From Planctomycetota bacterium (lineage in GTDB: Bacteria > Planctomycetota > Planctomycetia > Gemmatales > Gemmataceae), in NCBI GenBank assembly GCA_021413735.1, contig JAIOPV010000259.1:1-33535 (forward strand): 33,535 nucleotides of DNA, in the 5' to 3' direction. Of the stretch, positions 17,767 to 27,838 are shown piece by piece. The translations under genes and the position numbers were made by a program. Position 1 is the first letter of the stretch. Each line of letters opens with the position of its first letter. The notes beneath the pieces are model-generated. The model worked only from the letters and a program-made list of their open reading frames with translations. It did not search any database and was not told where the DNA came from.

Positions 17767-18987
17767 TTAACTGGCTTGATAGCCTTGCGGCACCACGGTA
17801 ACGTTCCCCGGTGATACGGTGAAACCTCGCGCACGATCAGCCTCTGGGGAAAATCCGATCTGAGCATTCGCGGGGATGCGAGTGTCTTTATCGACAATGG
17901 TCCGACGTAACCGCGCACCAGCACCAACCTCGACGCGACCGAACAGAATGCTGTCTTCGAGGGATGCCCCCGGATGGATCATGCACTCGTGACCCACAAT
18001 GGAACCCGAGATGCGAGCGTCTTGAATGACTGTTCCCGCACAGACGATGCAATTGAGCAACCCCGATTCGTCATTTGCCCCAGAGGACAATAACAACGGA
18101 GGCGGCAGGTTCGGCTTGAAGGTCCGGATCGGCCAATGCCGATCACGCCAGTTGAACGGCGAAACGGGCAGCAGGAGATCCTGGTGAGCCTCGAAGTAGG
18201 AGTCGATCGTGCCCACATCTCGCCAGTACGGAGGTTCGCCACCAGGTGCGCGGAACGAATAGGCAAAGACGCGTTGAGTGGCGAAGATTCGCGGAAGTAT
18301 GTTGTGTCCGAAATCGTGTCCGCCATCTTTCCGACCGGCATTCTTCTTGAGAATTTCGAGGAGATAGCTCGTAGAAAAGACGTAGATCCCCATCGATGCA
18401 AGTGTGTGCGCTGGGTCACCTGGAATCGGTGTGGGTTGGAGTGGTTTCTCCTGAAATCCCGTCACACGATGATCGGAATCGACTTCGATGACACCAAATT
18501 GTCCCGCTGCTTCGGCGACCGGCGTACGATAAGCGCCAACGGTCACATCGGCACATCGTTCCCGGTGAAACCGGATCATCTCACGATAGTCCATCGTGTA
18601 GATGTGATCTCCGGCCAGAATCAGCACGCTGTCGGACTGCGTATCAACAATCGAATCGAGATTCTGATACACGGCATCGGCGGTGCCGCGGTAATACTCC
18701 CCTTCGATGCGGTGTTGCGGAGGCACCACATTCAGAAACGGCCCGAGTTCTCGCGGAAAGTACTGCTTCCAGCCGAGATCAAGATGCTTATCGACGCTGT
18801 GTGACTTGTACTGCGTCAAGACGAGGATTTGGAGAAGCTCACTGTTGACGCAATTGGATAGCGCAAAGTCGATGATTCGATAACTTCCCCCGAACGGAAC
18901 CGCCGGCTTGGCTCGGTCGTTCGTGAGCGGTTCGAGCCGGGTGCCCTTTCCGCCAGCAAGGATGATCGCAAGGGTCCGTTCATGCAC
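17767..18987 (-). CDS. glgC: Glucose-1-phosphate adenylyltransferase (ADP-glucose pyrophosphorylase)
   Basis: GlgC makes ADP-glucose from glucose-1-phosphate and ATP, the committed step of bacterial glycogen synthesis. About 406 residues, normal for the family. Seen: LAIILAGGKGTRLEPLTNDRAKPAVPFGG at the N-terminus (nucleotide binding), YYRGTADAVYQN, ILAGDHIYTMDY (metal/catalytic Asp), FQEKP, and YWRDVGTIDSYFEAH. A C-terminal left-handed beta-helix region follows with hexapeptide-like turns. I chose the GTG at 18987 because a GGAG site lies nine bases upstream. A longer frame from TTG at 19002 would place that GGAG inside the gene. It stands alone on the minus strand between the cyclase and the PAS kinase. 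Allosteric control by glycolytic intermediates is usual for the family and would tie it to the PEP-node enzymes nearby. Confidence 0.96.
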   Translation of the reverse strand: MHERTLAIILAGGKGTRLEPLTNDRAKPAVPFGGSYRIIDFALSNCVNSELLQILVLTQYKSHSVDKHLDLGWKQYFPRELGPFLNVVPPQHRIEGEYYRGTADAVYQNLDSIVDTQSDSVLILAGDHIYTMDYREMIRFHRERCADVTVGAYRTPVAEAAGQFGVIEVDSDHRVTGFQEKPLQPTPIPGDPAHTLASMGIYVFSTSYLLEILKKNAGRKDGGHDFGHNILPRIFATQRVFAYSFRAPGGEPPYWRDVGTIDSYFEAHQDLLLPVSPFNWRDRHWPIRTFKPNLPPPLLLSSGANDESGLLNCIVCAGTVIQDARISGSIVGHECMIHPGASLEDSILFGRVEVGAGARLRRTIVDKDTRIPANAQIGFSPEADRARGFTVSPGNVTVVPQGYQAS

Positions 18988-19297
18988 GGTAAGACACTCC
19001 AATTGTCACGATTCAAGAGATCAGACCAAAACAATCTCGTTACATACTGACCCACGTTACCCACGCACCGAGAGCTCATTTCCCGGCATCGTCTATCGGG
19101 CACCCCTCATCGGCACCATGCAAACCTTGCGTATCCGATGGTTCCTGAAGATGTATCAACCCGCCGAAGTTGACCAAGGCTCATTTCTGTTCTCACGCCG
19201 CAGTGGCTGACAACTCCTCGGACCAGGAGGTTCCGGTTCCGCCGTCACTGCCTCAAGGAAGCCGACAAATGAGCGAAATGGATGCGGTTCAGGTAAG
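18988..19297. promoter_or_regulatory. Divergent control region of glgC and the PAS kinase
   Basis: This 310-base gap holds no recognisable gene. A direct repeat CGTTAC occurs at 19038-19043 and 19055-19060 (17 bases start to start), and an imperfect hairpin (AACTCCT / AGGAGGTT with one bulge) lies at about 19207-19227. Either may be chance. No convincing -35/-10 pair was found. Confidence 0.35.
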
Positions 19298-21361
19298 ATG
19301 CCCACATCCGAGGCGGAATTCTGCCTGTCGCGGAGCGAGAGCACGGCCCAGTTCCTTCGCCACTGGTCTCACCCGATCATGACCCACACCGACCGTGACT
19401 TACTTTTTGGCGTCATCGCCCTCCAGAACGATCTTATCGACACGCGACAGTTCGTGGATGCCTTCACGCTTTGGGCACTCCACAAGATCGGCTCGCTGGC
19501 GGATCTCCTCATCGAACGCGGCTGGCTCGATCCGATGGACCGAAACCACATCGAATACTTGGTCGAGCGGCATATCAAGAAGCACTGGATTCTCGCGGAA
19601 TCGCCCGTGCCGGCAGACCCCAGCATGCACACGGCGCCGAACGTGGCAAAGGCGCAAACTCATCAACTCCGCAAAGGTGCCACCCCGGGCGATCCGCTCG
19701 TTCGGGTGTCCCCAATTTCGGCGCCACTTCGCGACGACGGACGCCTGAGGTTGCTTGGGGTGCTTTCGACTGGCGGGATCGGGCAGGTGTGGAAGGCGCT
19801 GGATCAAGTGTTTGACCGGACTGTTGCTTTGAAGGAGTTAAAGCCCGAACTCGCCACGAACCCACAGCACCAGGAACGGTTCGTTCGCGAAGCCCAGATC
19901 ACAGGCCAACTGGAGCATCCGGGAATTGTGCCGGTCTACGACTTCCACGCCGGAGACGGCGCAACCCGCTGCTACTACACCATGCGGTTCGTGAAGGGCC
20001 GAACCCTGACGGAAGTGATCCGTGAATACCACCGTGAGCGGCTCGCCGGGGGTACCGGTCGATTTCTCCCCTTGCTGCAAAACTTCATCAGCATTTGCCA
20101 AACGATCGCATATGCCCACTCGCGGAACGTGATCCACCGCGACCTGAAGGGAGACAACATCATCGTCGGCGACTTTGGCGAGGTGATCGTTCTCGATTGG
20201 GGGCTTGCGAAGCGGCTCGACGACAACCCGGCTGGGTCGGCGTCCGAGCCGGACCGTAGCGAAACGATGGCTTACCTCGAACCGAAGCCGGATTCGGTGA
20301 CCTCTCCTTCTGCAACGGTGCAAGGCGACCGACTCGGCACGCCGGCTTACATGGCTCCGGAGCAGGCCACCGGTCAGATTCAACTGATCGACGCCCGAAC
20401 TGATGTCTACGGTCTCGCGGCGATCCTCTACGAAATCCTGGTCGGTGAGCCGCCGTTCTGGGGCACGAGCATCCTCGACACGGTTCACAAGGTCATCCAC
20501 GAACCGCCAGTCCCTCCACGTGAGCGCGTGGGAGAAGTGCCTGTCGAACTGGAGAAACTGTGCCTGCGTGGTCTGGCGAAGGATCGGAATGATCGCCCAG
20601 GTTCTGCGGCTGAGCTCGCCCTCCGGGTCCAATTCTGGATTGCCGAGCGAGCCGAGCGGAAACGGACCGAACAGGAACGGGAACGATTCTTCAACTTGTC
20701 CATGGATTTGCTTGCCATCCTCGATCTGGAAGGGCGATTGACGCAAACCAACCCGGCGTGGGGAACGATTCTGGGCTGGTCAGCGGAGCAACTCCACGGC
20801 CACGAGGTGCGTGACTTCATTCACCCGGATGACCGGCATCGGATGACAATGGCCCTCGAACGCCTCCTGGCCAGCGAATCGGCAACCGATGTTGAGTTGC
20901 AGTGCGTGACTCGTGGCGGCTCCTACCGTTGGATTCACTGGAACGCGACGCTCATTCGCGGCGAGTCAGCGCTCTACGTTGTCGGCCGCGATGTGAGCGA
21001 GCGGAAGCAGGCCGAGCAGATGTTCCGCGATCTTCTGGAATCGGCCCCGGATGCTATGGTGGTCGTGAACAGCGCAGGTTGTGTCGTGCTGGTGAATACT
21101 CAAATGGAACGACTTTTCGGCTACACCCGCGAGGAGGTGCTGGGTCAGCCGATTGAAGTGTACGTGCCGCGTGCCTACCGGGCCGACCATGTCGCAAAGG
21201 TGCAAGCATACATTGCCAATCCGTCGTTCCGACCGATGGGGATCGGGCGAGAATTAACGGGTCAGCACAAGGATGGTCATGCGTTCCCGGTCGAGATCAG
21301 TCTGAGCCCTGTGAGAACCGAACAGGGGTTACTGATCTCGTGCGCGATTCGGGGCAAATGA
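19298..21361 (+). CDS. Serine/threonine protein kinase with two PAS domains, apparently C-terminally truncated
   Basis: The frame from ATG 19298 gives 687 residues. The family-like sequence begins at MTHTDRDLLFGVIALQ, so ATG 19379 may be the true start; 19298 has the better AGG site. An N-terminal helical region typical of planctomycete kinases spans about 28-100. The kinase domain (about 150-450) has STGGIGQV as glycine loop (first glycine replaced by serine), VALKELK, HRDLKGDN (280-287), DWG (300-302) instead of DFG, and APE (353-355). Two PAS domains follow at about 463-575 and 577-687, which usually sense redox, light or small ligands. No membrane span. The protein stops right where related PAS proteins continue with a D(I/V)(T/S)ERK linker: the sequence reads LLISCAIRGK then TGA. 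The DNA that follows is foreign to this gene (metal ATPase and LuxR fragments), so an original output domain may have been lost. Confidence 0.88.
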   Translation: MPTSEAEFCLSRSESTAQFLRHWSHPIMTHTDRDLLFGVIALQNDLIDTRQFVDAFTLWALHKIGSLADLLIERGWLDPMDRNHIEYLVERHIKKHWILAESPVPADPSMHTAPNVAKAQTHQLRKGATPGDPLVRVSPISAPLRDDGRLRLLGVLSTGGIGQVWKALDQVFDRTVALKELKPELATNPQHQERFVREAQITGQLEHPGIVPVYDFHAGDGATRCYYTMRFVKGRTLTEVIREYHRERLAGGTGRFLPLLQNFISICQTIAYAHSRNVIHRDLKGDNIIVGDFGEVIVLDWGLAKRLDDNPAGSASEPDRSETMAYLEPKPDSVTSPSATVQGDRLGTPAYMAPEQATGQIQLIDARTDVYGLAAILYEILVGEPPFWGTSILDTVHKVIHEPPVPPRERVGEVPVELEKLCLRGLAKDRNDRPGSAAELALRVQFWIAERAERKRTEQERERFFNLSMDLLAILDLEGRLTQTNPAWGTILGWSAEQLHGHEVRDFIHPDDRHRMTMALERLLASESATDVELQCVTRGGSYRWIHWNATLIRGESALYVVGRDVSERKQAEQMFRDLLESAPDAMVVVNSAGCVVLVNTQMERLFGYTREEVLGQPIEVYVPRAYRADHVAKVQAYIANPSFRPMGIGRELTGQHKDGHAFPVEISLSPVRTEQGLLISCAIRGK

Positions 21362-21363
21362 CC

Positions 21364-21573
21364 GCTAGCCTGGAGCGAAACTCTCGGCACCCACTCGCTG
21401 GAGCGATTCTGGACGCGGCCCAGATCGAACGAGTGCGATTGCTGGAACCATCGAACATTAGCGAACCACCAGGGCGAGGGCTGGTAGGAACCGTCAGTGG
21501 GCGGTCGATTCGCGTTACCGGGCGAACGAAGCTCACTTCCGAGCAACCGGATATCGTGGGCCTGCTTCATTGA
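21364..21573 (+). pseudogene. Fragment of a P-type heavy-metal ATPase
   Basis: The frame ending at TGA 21571-21573 encodes SLERNSRHPLAGAILDAA and, after a short variable stretch, GRGLVGTVSGRSIRVTGR. This is the nucleotide-binding domain of P1B-type metal ATPases (the SxHPLA signature and the glycine-rich GxG loop). Only about 68 residues remain of a protein that is normally 700-800 residues; the membrane segments, CPC motif and DKTG phosphorylation site are absent. An ATG at 21352 inside the end of the kinase gene could start this frame, but the product would be inactive as a pump. Confidence 0.72.
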
Positions 21574-21701
21574 TCCTGAGCGTTCACACGGTCGATACGC
21601 ATATCCGCAACATTTACGAAAAGCTGCACGTTCACACGCGGTCGGGAGCTGTCGCGAAAGCGCTGAAAGAGAAGCTCGTTTCAGTTCCCGTGATCGCGTG
21701 A
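21570..21701 (+). pseudogene. C-terminal fragment of a LuxR/NarL-type response regulator
   Basis: Beginning at 21570 one frame reads LILSVHTVDTHIRNIYEKL, then HVHTRSGAVAKALKEKL, to a TGA at 21699-21701. This is the second half of the LuxR-type helix-turn-helix domain, including the recognition helix (SVHTVDTHIRNIY), and a natural-looking C-terminus. The first helices and any receiver domain are missing and there is no start codon. It is too short and startless to appear as an ORF on its own. Confidence 0.75.
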
Positions 21702-21772
21702 TGGTTCCCCGCTGACTCCTCGGTTAATCTGTCTGTAATCCTGCCTCGTCTCCCTTTAACGTTGGTGGCTCG

Positions 21773-24763
21773 ATGTTCCGCGTCGCTCGTATCCCCGCTC
21801 TCCTCCTCGCAGCGTTTTTCAGTGTCCCGAGCATGCGAGGAACTGCGGACAGTCAGGCTGACGAACCGAAGGCCGTCGACTTCGACCGCGAGGTGAAGCC
21901 AATCTTCGCGAAGCACTGCGTGTCGTGCCACGGTCCGGATAAACAGCGTGCTGACCTCCGACTCGACCGCAAGGCCGACGCCTTCCGTGGTGGTGAAACC
22001 GGCAAAGCGTTCGCATCTGGAAAAGCCGCGGACAGCCTGCTCGTTCATCGGGTGTTGGCAACCGACGACACGAAGATGCCACCAAAGGGCGAACGGCTTT
22101 CGGCAGTTGAAGTCGCCACACTGAAGGCGTGGATCGACCAGGGAGCAAAGTGGCCCGATGACGCGAACGCGGTGAACCCCGCCGATTGGTGGAGCTTCAA
22201 GGCCATCAAAAAACCCGCGGTCGCTGGTGCCGCGAATCCCATCGACGGCTTCATTCGTGCGAAGCTGAGTGACAAGGGGTTGTCACCGTCGCCGGAAGCG
22301 GATCGCCGGACTCTCATTCGCCGCGTGTACTTCGACCTGATCGGCTTGCCGCCAAGCCCCGAGGAAGTCGATGCGTTCGTCCGCGACCCGGCCGCAGACG
22401 CTTACGAAAAGCTCATCGAGAAACTGCTGGCCTCTCCGCAGTACGGCGAACGCTGGGCACGTTACTGGCTCGACGTCGTTCACTTCGGCGAAACGCATGG
22501 CTACGACAAGGACAAGCCCCGACCGAACGCCTGGCCGTACCGCGATTATGTCATCCGTTCGCTGAACGACGACAAACCCTACGGCCGCTTCGTGCAGGAG
22601 CAGCTGGCTGGCGATGTGCTGTTCCCTGGTACTGTCGATGGCATCGAAGCGCTCGGTTTCCTCTCGGCTGGGCCGTGGGACTTCATCGGGCACGCAGAAT
22701 TACCCGAATCGAAGATCGACGGAAAGGTCGCTCGCCATCTGGACCGCGACGACTTCGTGGCGAACACGATGGGCACATTCATGGGCCTCACTGTGCATTG
22801 TGCCCAGTGCCACAACCACAAGTTCGACCCGATTCGACAGGAGGATTATTACCGACTGCAAGCGGTGTTCGCGGCCATCGACCGCACCGACCGCACTTAC
22901 GATGCCGACCCGAAAGTCGCTACTCGCCGTGCCGAGTTGCAGGCAGCCAAGAAAGTCGCCATCGACAAAATCACTGCGATTCGAGCTGAAGCACGCAAGA
23001 CAGCGGGTGCGGATCTGGCACTGCTCGATCGACAAATCGCGGAGGCGACCAAGCCCGCAAATACTCCGAAGCCTGCCGAGTACGGCTACCATTCGGCACT
23101 CACGCCGAAGCAAGACGAGGTGAAGTGGGTGCAGGTCGATCTCGGCGAGAGTGTGAAGATCGACCGTGTTGTGCTGCGACCGTGCAACGACGACTTCAAC
23201 GATATCGGTGCGGGCTTCGGCTTCCCAGTGCGGTTTAAGATCGAAGTATCAGACGACGCCGCGTTTAAAAGCGGCGTGATGATCGCGGACCAAACTGGAA
23301 GCGACCACCCGAAATCCGGCATGGCACCTTTCACCGGGTACAGCGGGAAGAACGCGAACACGGCTGGCCGCTACATTCGCGTGACCGCGACTAAGCTGTC
23401 GCCGCGGTTGGTGAACGATTTCATGCTGGCCTTGGCCGAACTGGAAGCTATCGACGCGGATGGCAAGAACCGTGCTGCCGGGAAGACTGTCTCGGCGCTT
23501 GACAGCATCGAAGCCCCCACTCGCTGGCGGAAGTCGAACCTCACCGACGGGCTGTACGCTCCTGGGCCAATGCTTCCGGTGGCGGAACTTACGAAGCTCA
23601 CGGCAGCCCGCGATGCGCTTCTGAAAACGACGCTCGGCGAAAAAGGACTCGCTGTGCTCGCGGCAGCAGAAGCCGAGAGCCGCACCGCCGACGCTGAACT
23701 CGGAAAGCTGGTGGGTTCGCAGCGGACTGCGTACATCGGAGCGGTTCACACGGGTGGCGGAAACTTCGTCGGCACCGGTCCGATGGGCAGCAAACCGCGA
23801 CCAATTCACATTCTGCCTCGCGGTGATGTCACGAAGCCTGGGAAGGTCGTGGAACCTGGCGCGATCATCGCGATCCCCGGCATCAACGGTGAGTTCAACT
23901 TGCCACCGACTCACACGGAAGGCGACCGCCGTGCGGCGCTCGCGAAGTGGATCAGTTCGCCGCATAACCCGTTGACGTGGCGAGTGATGGCGAACCGCGT
24001 GTGGCAGTATCACTTCGGCAAGGGATTGGTCGATACGCCGAACGACTTCGGCAAGATGGGCCAACTGCCGACGCACCCTGAACTGCTGGATTTCCTCGCG
24101 GCAGAGTTGCGGGATCATCAATCGCTGAAGAAGCTGCACAAACTCATCGTGACAAGCAGCACGTACAAGCAGGTGTCGGCGTCGAACGAAGCAAACTCCA
24201 AGCTCGACGGCGACAACCGCTTCCTGTGGCGTCAGAACCGCCGCAAGCTCGAAGCGGAGGCAGTTCGCGATTCAATTCTTGCGGTCGCTGGCAAACTCAA
24301 TCTCACGATGGGCGGCCCCAGCTTTCAGGACTTCGTGATCGAACGCCCGGAGCATTCGCCGCACTACCAGTATCACCTTCACGACCCAGAAGACGTGAAG
24401 GCTCACCGTCGGGCGGTGTATCGCTATGTGGTGCGGTCGAAGCAGCAACCGTTCATGGCAGCTCTCGATTGTGCTGACCCGTCGCTGGCCGTGGACAAGC
24501 GAAATCAAACGCTGACGCCGCAGCAGGCGCTGACGCTGATGAACAACAAGCTTGCTGTGGCTATGGCCCAGCACTTCGCAGCTCGTGTGGAGAAACTCGG
24601 CACCGACGATGCGGGACGAATCACGGCAGCGGTGCGGTTGGCATTCGGTCGCGACCCGACTGCAAAGGAACGGGACGCGCTCGTGGCATATACGAAGGAA
24701 CACGGCTTGGCGAATGCGTGCCGCGTGATTCTGAATCTGAATGAGTTCGTGTTCGTGGATTGA
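21773..24763 (+). CDS. Planctomycete cytochrome (PSCyt1) - DUF1549 - DUF1553 secreted protein
   Basis: The 996-residue product begins with a signal peptide (about 1-25). A PSCyt1 c-type heme motif CVSCH at 49-53 follows in the context FAKHCVSCHGPDK. The DUF1549 part contains FDLIGLPPSPEEVDAFV, YGERWARYWLDV and the second cysteine motif CAQCHNHKFDPI. A discoidin-like insertion (about 420-560, WVQVDLGESVKIDRVVLRP) may bind carbohydrate. DUF1553 ends the protein with NPLTWRVMANRVWQYHFG, SSTYKQVS and LTPQQALTLMNN. These proteins are a hallmark of planctomycetes and are linked to growth on complex polysaccharides, but the reaction is not settled. The next gene, a DUF1501 protein, starts 36 bases later, the usual partnership. 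Confidence 0.94.
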   Translation: MFRVARIPALLLAAFFSVPSMRGTADSQADEPKAVDFDREVKPIFAKHCVSCHGPDKQRADLRLDRKADAFRGGETGKAFASGKAADSLLVHRVLATDDTKMPPKGERLSAVEVATLKAWIDQGAKWPDDANAVNPADWWSFKAIKKPAVAGAANPIDGFIRAKLSDKGLSPSPEADRRTLIRRVYFDLIGLPPSPEEVDAFVRDPAADAYEKLIEKLLASPQYGERWARYWLDVVHFGETHGYDKDKPRPNAWPYRDYVIRSLNDDKPYGRFVQEQLAGDVLFPGTVDGIEALGFLSAGPWDFIGHAELPESKIDGKVARHLDRDDFVANTMGTFMGLTVHCAQCHNHKFDPIRQEDYYRLQAVFAAIDRTDRTYDADPKVATRRAELQAAKKVAIDKITAIRAEARKTAGADLALLDRQIAEATKPANTPKPAEYGYHSALTPKQDEVKWVQVDLGESVKIDRVVLRPCNDDFNDIGAGFGFPVRFKIEVSDDAAFKSGVMIADQTGSDHPKSGMAPFTGYSGKNANTAGRYIRVTATKLSPRLVNDFMLALAELEAIDADGKNRAAGKTVSALDSIEAPTRWRKSNLTDGLYAPGPMLPVAELTKLTAARDALLKTTLGEKGLAVLAAAEAESRTADAELGKLVGSQRTAYIGAVHTGGGNFVGTGPMGSKPRPIHILPRGDVTKPGKVVEPGAIIAIPGINGEFNLPPTHTEGDRRAALAKWISSPHNPLTWRVMANRVWQYHFGKGLVDTPNDFGKMGQLPTHPELLDFLAAELRDHQSLKKLHKLIVTSSTYKQVSASNEANSKLDGDNRFLWRQNRRKLEAEAVRDSILAVAGKLNLTMGGPSFQDFVIERPEHSPHYQYHLHDPEDVKAHRRAVYRYVVRSKQQPFMAALDCADPSLAVDKRNQTLTPQQALTLMNNKLAVAMAQHFAARVEKLGTDDAGRITAAVRLAFGRDPTAKERDALVAYTKEHGLANACRVILNLNEFVFVD

Positions 24764-24799
24764 TCGTCGAACACCCGAAACACTTACCCACGGTTTCCC

Positions 24800-26236
<1,437 letters not shown>

Positions 26237-26335
26237 AGTTCATCGCTTCGTGAGTAAAACCGTCGCCGTCGGCGTGGTCCACTGCCTACAACAGAGCCAT
26301 TCGGCAAACCTGTTCGTGAAGCAGAACCACTCCCC

Positions 26336-27838
26336 ATGAATGCGCCCCCATCGGCCCGCGGCCGCAAACTGGCCCTCACCGCAGCCCTTCTCGGCTGGAT
26401 GTTCGACGGCCTGGAAATGGGCCTGTTCCCGCTCGTTGCCCGTCCCGCACTGCGGGAGTTGTTGCCACCAGGGACGAGCGAAGGCATCGTCGGCAACTGG
26501 TTCGCCATCATCACGGCGGGGTTCCTCGTCGGGGCGGCGACGGGCGGCGTCGTGTTTGGCTGGCTCGGCGACCGCATCGGTCGAGTGCGGGCAATGACAT
26601 TGAGCGTGTTCGTCTACGCGGGGTGCAGCGGTCTCTGCGCCGCAGCTCAGAATCCCTGGCAGTTGGCCGGCCTCCGCTTTGCCGGCGCGCTTGGGATGGG
26701 CGGTGAGTGGGCGCTCGGCGTGGCGCTCGTCATGGAACTCTGGCCGGACCGTGGCCGTGGCTGGCTCGCCGGTTGGATCGGTGCGTTCGGGAACCTCGGC
26801 TACGCACTCGTCGGAGCGGTCGCGTATGCCCTCACGTTCGTCAAGGACGACGTCCCCAACTGGCTGATGTCGGTTGGGCTTTCCTCGGAGTGGGCGGGCA
26901 TCCTCACGGCAAACGGGAACTGGCGACTGCTAATGCTCTTCGGGTCGCTTCCGGCGGTGCTGACGCTGATGATTCGGCTCCTGGTGCCTGAATCGGAGAA
27001 GTGGCTTCGCGAGAAGGAAGCGGGCGGTGCGTCCAAATGGTCGAGTCGCGATCTGCTCGGTGTGCTGGTCGGTGCTTTCGCGGGAGCAGGCATCCTCTAC
27101 CTGTGGGCGGAAGACTTCTCGTATCCCGTGCGGATTCTCGGCACGATCGTCGGCGTCGCAATCGTCACCATCGGCTACCTGTACCCCGTTCGCGGTTACC
27201 TCTCGCGGTCGGGAACGTCACCGGAAGAGACACGCCAGACGATCAAGCGAATGCTGCTGGCCGCAGGGTTGAGCGGGGTGCCGTTGCTCGCGACGTGGGG
27301 CGGCGTGATGTGGGTGTACAACTTCGTCGACGATCTCTCCAAGGACCCAGCGACCGGCCTGAGCATCTACCCGCAGGCCAGGGCAGTCACGATGATGGCG
27401 TCGGCCATTGGCGCGGCGATCGGCTGCGTGGTCGCAGCGGTGTTCGGCGACCGCCTTGGGCGGCGACCTGTTTACGCTGCGATGTGCCTGATGTCGATGG
27501 CGGTGATGTTCGGTTTCTTCCGGCTGAACACGCATTACGGCTGGGAGTTCGTTGCGTCCGCAGCGTTGCTCGGTGGTGTCACGGCATCCTTTTACGGCTG
27601 GCTCCCGTTGTACTTGCCGGAACTCTTCAGGACGGGGATGCGGGCGACGGGTCAAGGCTTCGGCTTTAACTTCGGCCGAATCATCGCAGCAGTGGGGGCA
27701 CTCCAAACCGGCGCATTGTTGAAGGCATTCGACAACAACTATGGTCAGGCGTGTTCGGTTGCCGCGGGGGTGTACGTCGTCGGGCTTGTGTTGATCTGCT
27801 TCGCCCCCGAAACGAAGGGTAAGCCGTTGCCTGAGTGA
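26336..27838 (+). CDS. MFS transporter (sugar/organic acid type)
   Basis: The 500-residue protein has about 12 hydrophobic segments. MFS signature loops are visible: GDRIGRVRAM after helix 2 (motif A), GMGGEWALGVAL in helix 4 region, VPESEKWLREKE before the long central loop, and GDRLGRRPVY in the second half. The start ATG 26336 lies 99 bases after the DUF1501 gene, without a clear ribosome site. The family (sialate/shikimate/aromatic acid-like MFS) takes up sugars or small acids by proton symport; the substrate cannot be read from sequence. It may take up products released by the preceding secreted proteins (inference). Its 3' end overlaps, antisense, the end of the redoxin gene. Confidence 0.9.
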   Translation: MNAPPSARGRKLALTAALLGWMFDGLEMGLFPLVARPALRELLPPGTSEGIVGNWFAIITAGFLVGAATGGVVFGWLGDRIGRVRAMTLSVFVYAGCSGLCAAAQNPWQLAGLRFAGALGMGGEWALGVALVMELWPDRGRGWLAGWIGAFGNLGYALVGAVAYALTFVKDDVPNWLMSVGLSSEWAGILTANGNWRLLMLFGSLPAVLTLMIRLLVPESEKWLREKEAGGASKWSSRDLLGVLVGAFAGAGILYLWAEDFSYPVRILGTIVGVAIVTIGYLYPVRGYLSRSGTSPEETRQTIKRMLLAAGLSGVPLLATWGGVMWVYNFVDDLSKDPATGLSIYPQARAVTMMASAIGAAIGCVVAAVFGDRLGRRPVYAAMCLMSMAVMFGFFRLNTHYGWEFVASAALLGGVTASFYGWLPLYLPELFRTGMRATGQGFGFNFGRIIAAVGALQTGALLKAFDNNYGQACSVAAGVYVVGLVLICFAPETKGKPLPE

